Part shown: piece after piece, positions 63,626 to 64,000 of the stretch
How positions within the stretch are numbered: the stretch's first letter is position 1
Layout: each line of letters opens with the position of its first letter
Assembly: GCA_964632845.1 (NCBI GenBank)
Contig: CAZWDU010000010.1
Span: 1-64,000, forward strand
Origin: JAOZHU01 sp964632845
GTDB taxonomy: Archaea; Thermoproteota; Bathyarchaeia; Bathyarchaeales; Bathycorpusculaceae
DNA: 64,000 nucleotides
Direction: 5' to 3'
Program-made: the position numbers and the translations under genes
The notes under the pieces: generated by a model
Told to the model about the DNA's origin: nothing
The model's input: the letters and a program-made list of their open reading frames with translations, nothing else
Database searches by the model: none

Positions 63626-64000
63626 TTACGCATAATTCATCACAATCCTTCCAAAAGCTTCCAAAAGCCGCTTATTCTCAACGTGTGTTTTAATCGCTAT
63701 CCGAATGTAATACTCGTCAAGTCCGCGAAAAGAACTGCAGTCCCGTATGAGCACGTTATAATCCAACATTCTCGCCCTAAGTTGCCCAGCAGTAAAACCC
63801 GATTTCCTGACATCTATTAGCACAAAGTTTGCGTCAGCAGGATAAACCTTAAAACCCTTAATTTGCTGCAGAGCGTTCAATAGAAACGTTTTTTCCACTT
63901 TTATAACTTCATGTGTTCTCCTCAGATGTTCATCATCCTTTAATGCCGCGGCAGCAGCAGCTTGAGCTAAACAGTTAACGTTCCAAGGTATCTTCACGTT
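63626..64000 (-). CDS. CobD-like PLP aminotransferase (C-terminal part, cut by window edge)
   Basis: Only the C-terminal 125 codons are inside the window. The segment (NVNCLAQAAAAAALKDDEHL, FKVYPADANFVLIDV, LIRDCSSFRGLDEYYIRIAI) belongs to the HisC/CobD class of PLP aminotransferases. Beside cbiB it is best read as threonine-phosphate decarboxylase CobD, which makes aminopropanol phosphate. The PLP lysine lies outside the window, so HisC cannot be excluded. Confidence 0.8.
   Translation of the reverse strand, partial: NVKIPWNVNCLAQAAAAAALKDDEHLRRTHEVIKVEKTFLLNALQQIKGFKVYPADANFVLIDVRKSGFTAGQLRARMLDYNVLIRDCSSFRGLDEYYIRIAIKTHVENKRLLEAFGRIVMNYA

Overview
The window is archaeal. It carries archaeal-type TyrRS and AlaRS, DnaG-type primase, TiaS, aIF2-beta, the GatDE tRNA amidotransferase, DUF373 and DUF424 proteins, archaeal UppS and YchF, TATA-like promoters close to start codons, and many GTG/TTG starts. 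The mix of families suggests a TACK-type lineage such as Bathyarchaeia; that placement is an inference.

Layout. 1-514: right end of a CRISPR array (7 repeats of 37 bp; one spacer present at least three times). 515-650: a short AT-rich leader/promoter region with the cas operon on its other side. 651-10531: a complete type I system with a csa1-cas1-cas2-cas4 adaptation module, a type I-B-like effector (cas8b, cas7, cas5, cas3), and cas6 convergent to cas3. 10532-10985: no gene, but a chain of at least six inverted repeats with trinucleotide-repeat arms. 10986-13944: a mobile or regulatory island (wHTH regulator, AbrB-like protein, tyrosine recombinase) beside tRNA-His, with a second integrase C-terminus as a remnant. 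13945-14727 is empty. 14728-33745: housekeeping genes interspersed with surface proteins. 33755-39543: HD hydrolase, Kelch surface protein, and a large two-part secreted protein with a possible clan CD peptidase. 39866-44728: gatD-gatE and three small tandem genes sharing one layout.

44869-60892 is a tetrapyrrole supercluster. Two divergent operons leave a 55-bp spacer at 51876-51930. Leftward: a permuted CobQ-like amidotransferase, precorrin-2 dehydrogenase, hemB, hemL, hemC, uroporphyrinogen-III methyltransferase, hemD. Rightward: hemA, a cbiX-cbiC fusion, cbiD, E, T, L, F, G, H and a wHTH regulator. Together these run from glutamyl-tRNA to late cobyrinate intermediates by the anaerobic route. 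cbiB and a truncated cobD-like gene follow at 62590-64000. No recognisable cbiJ/cobK was seen, and no separate cbiA or cbiP.

Main points for a second look: the hairpin chain beside cas6 (10649-10964); a roughly 80-bp promoter module shared by two surface-protein genes 11.7 kb apart; a perfect palindrome at the hemA start; cbiH without a canonical start codon; the swapped domain order of the CobQ-like protein; the fused secreted peptidase-like protein; and the three tandem unknown genes.
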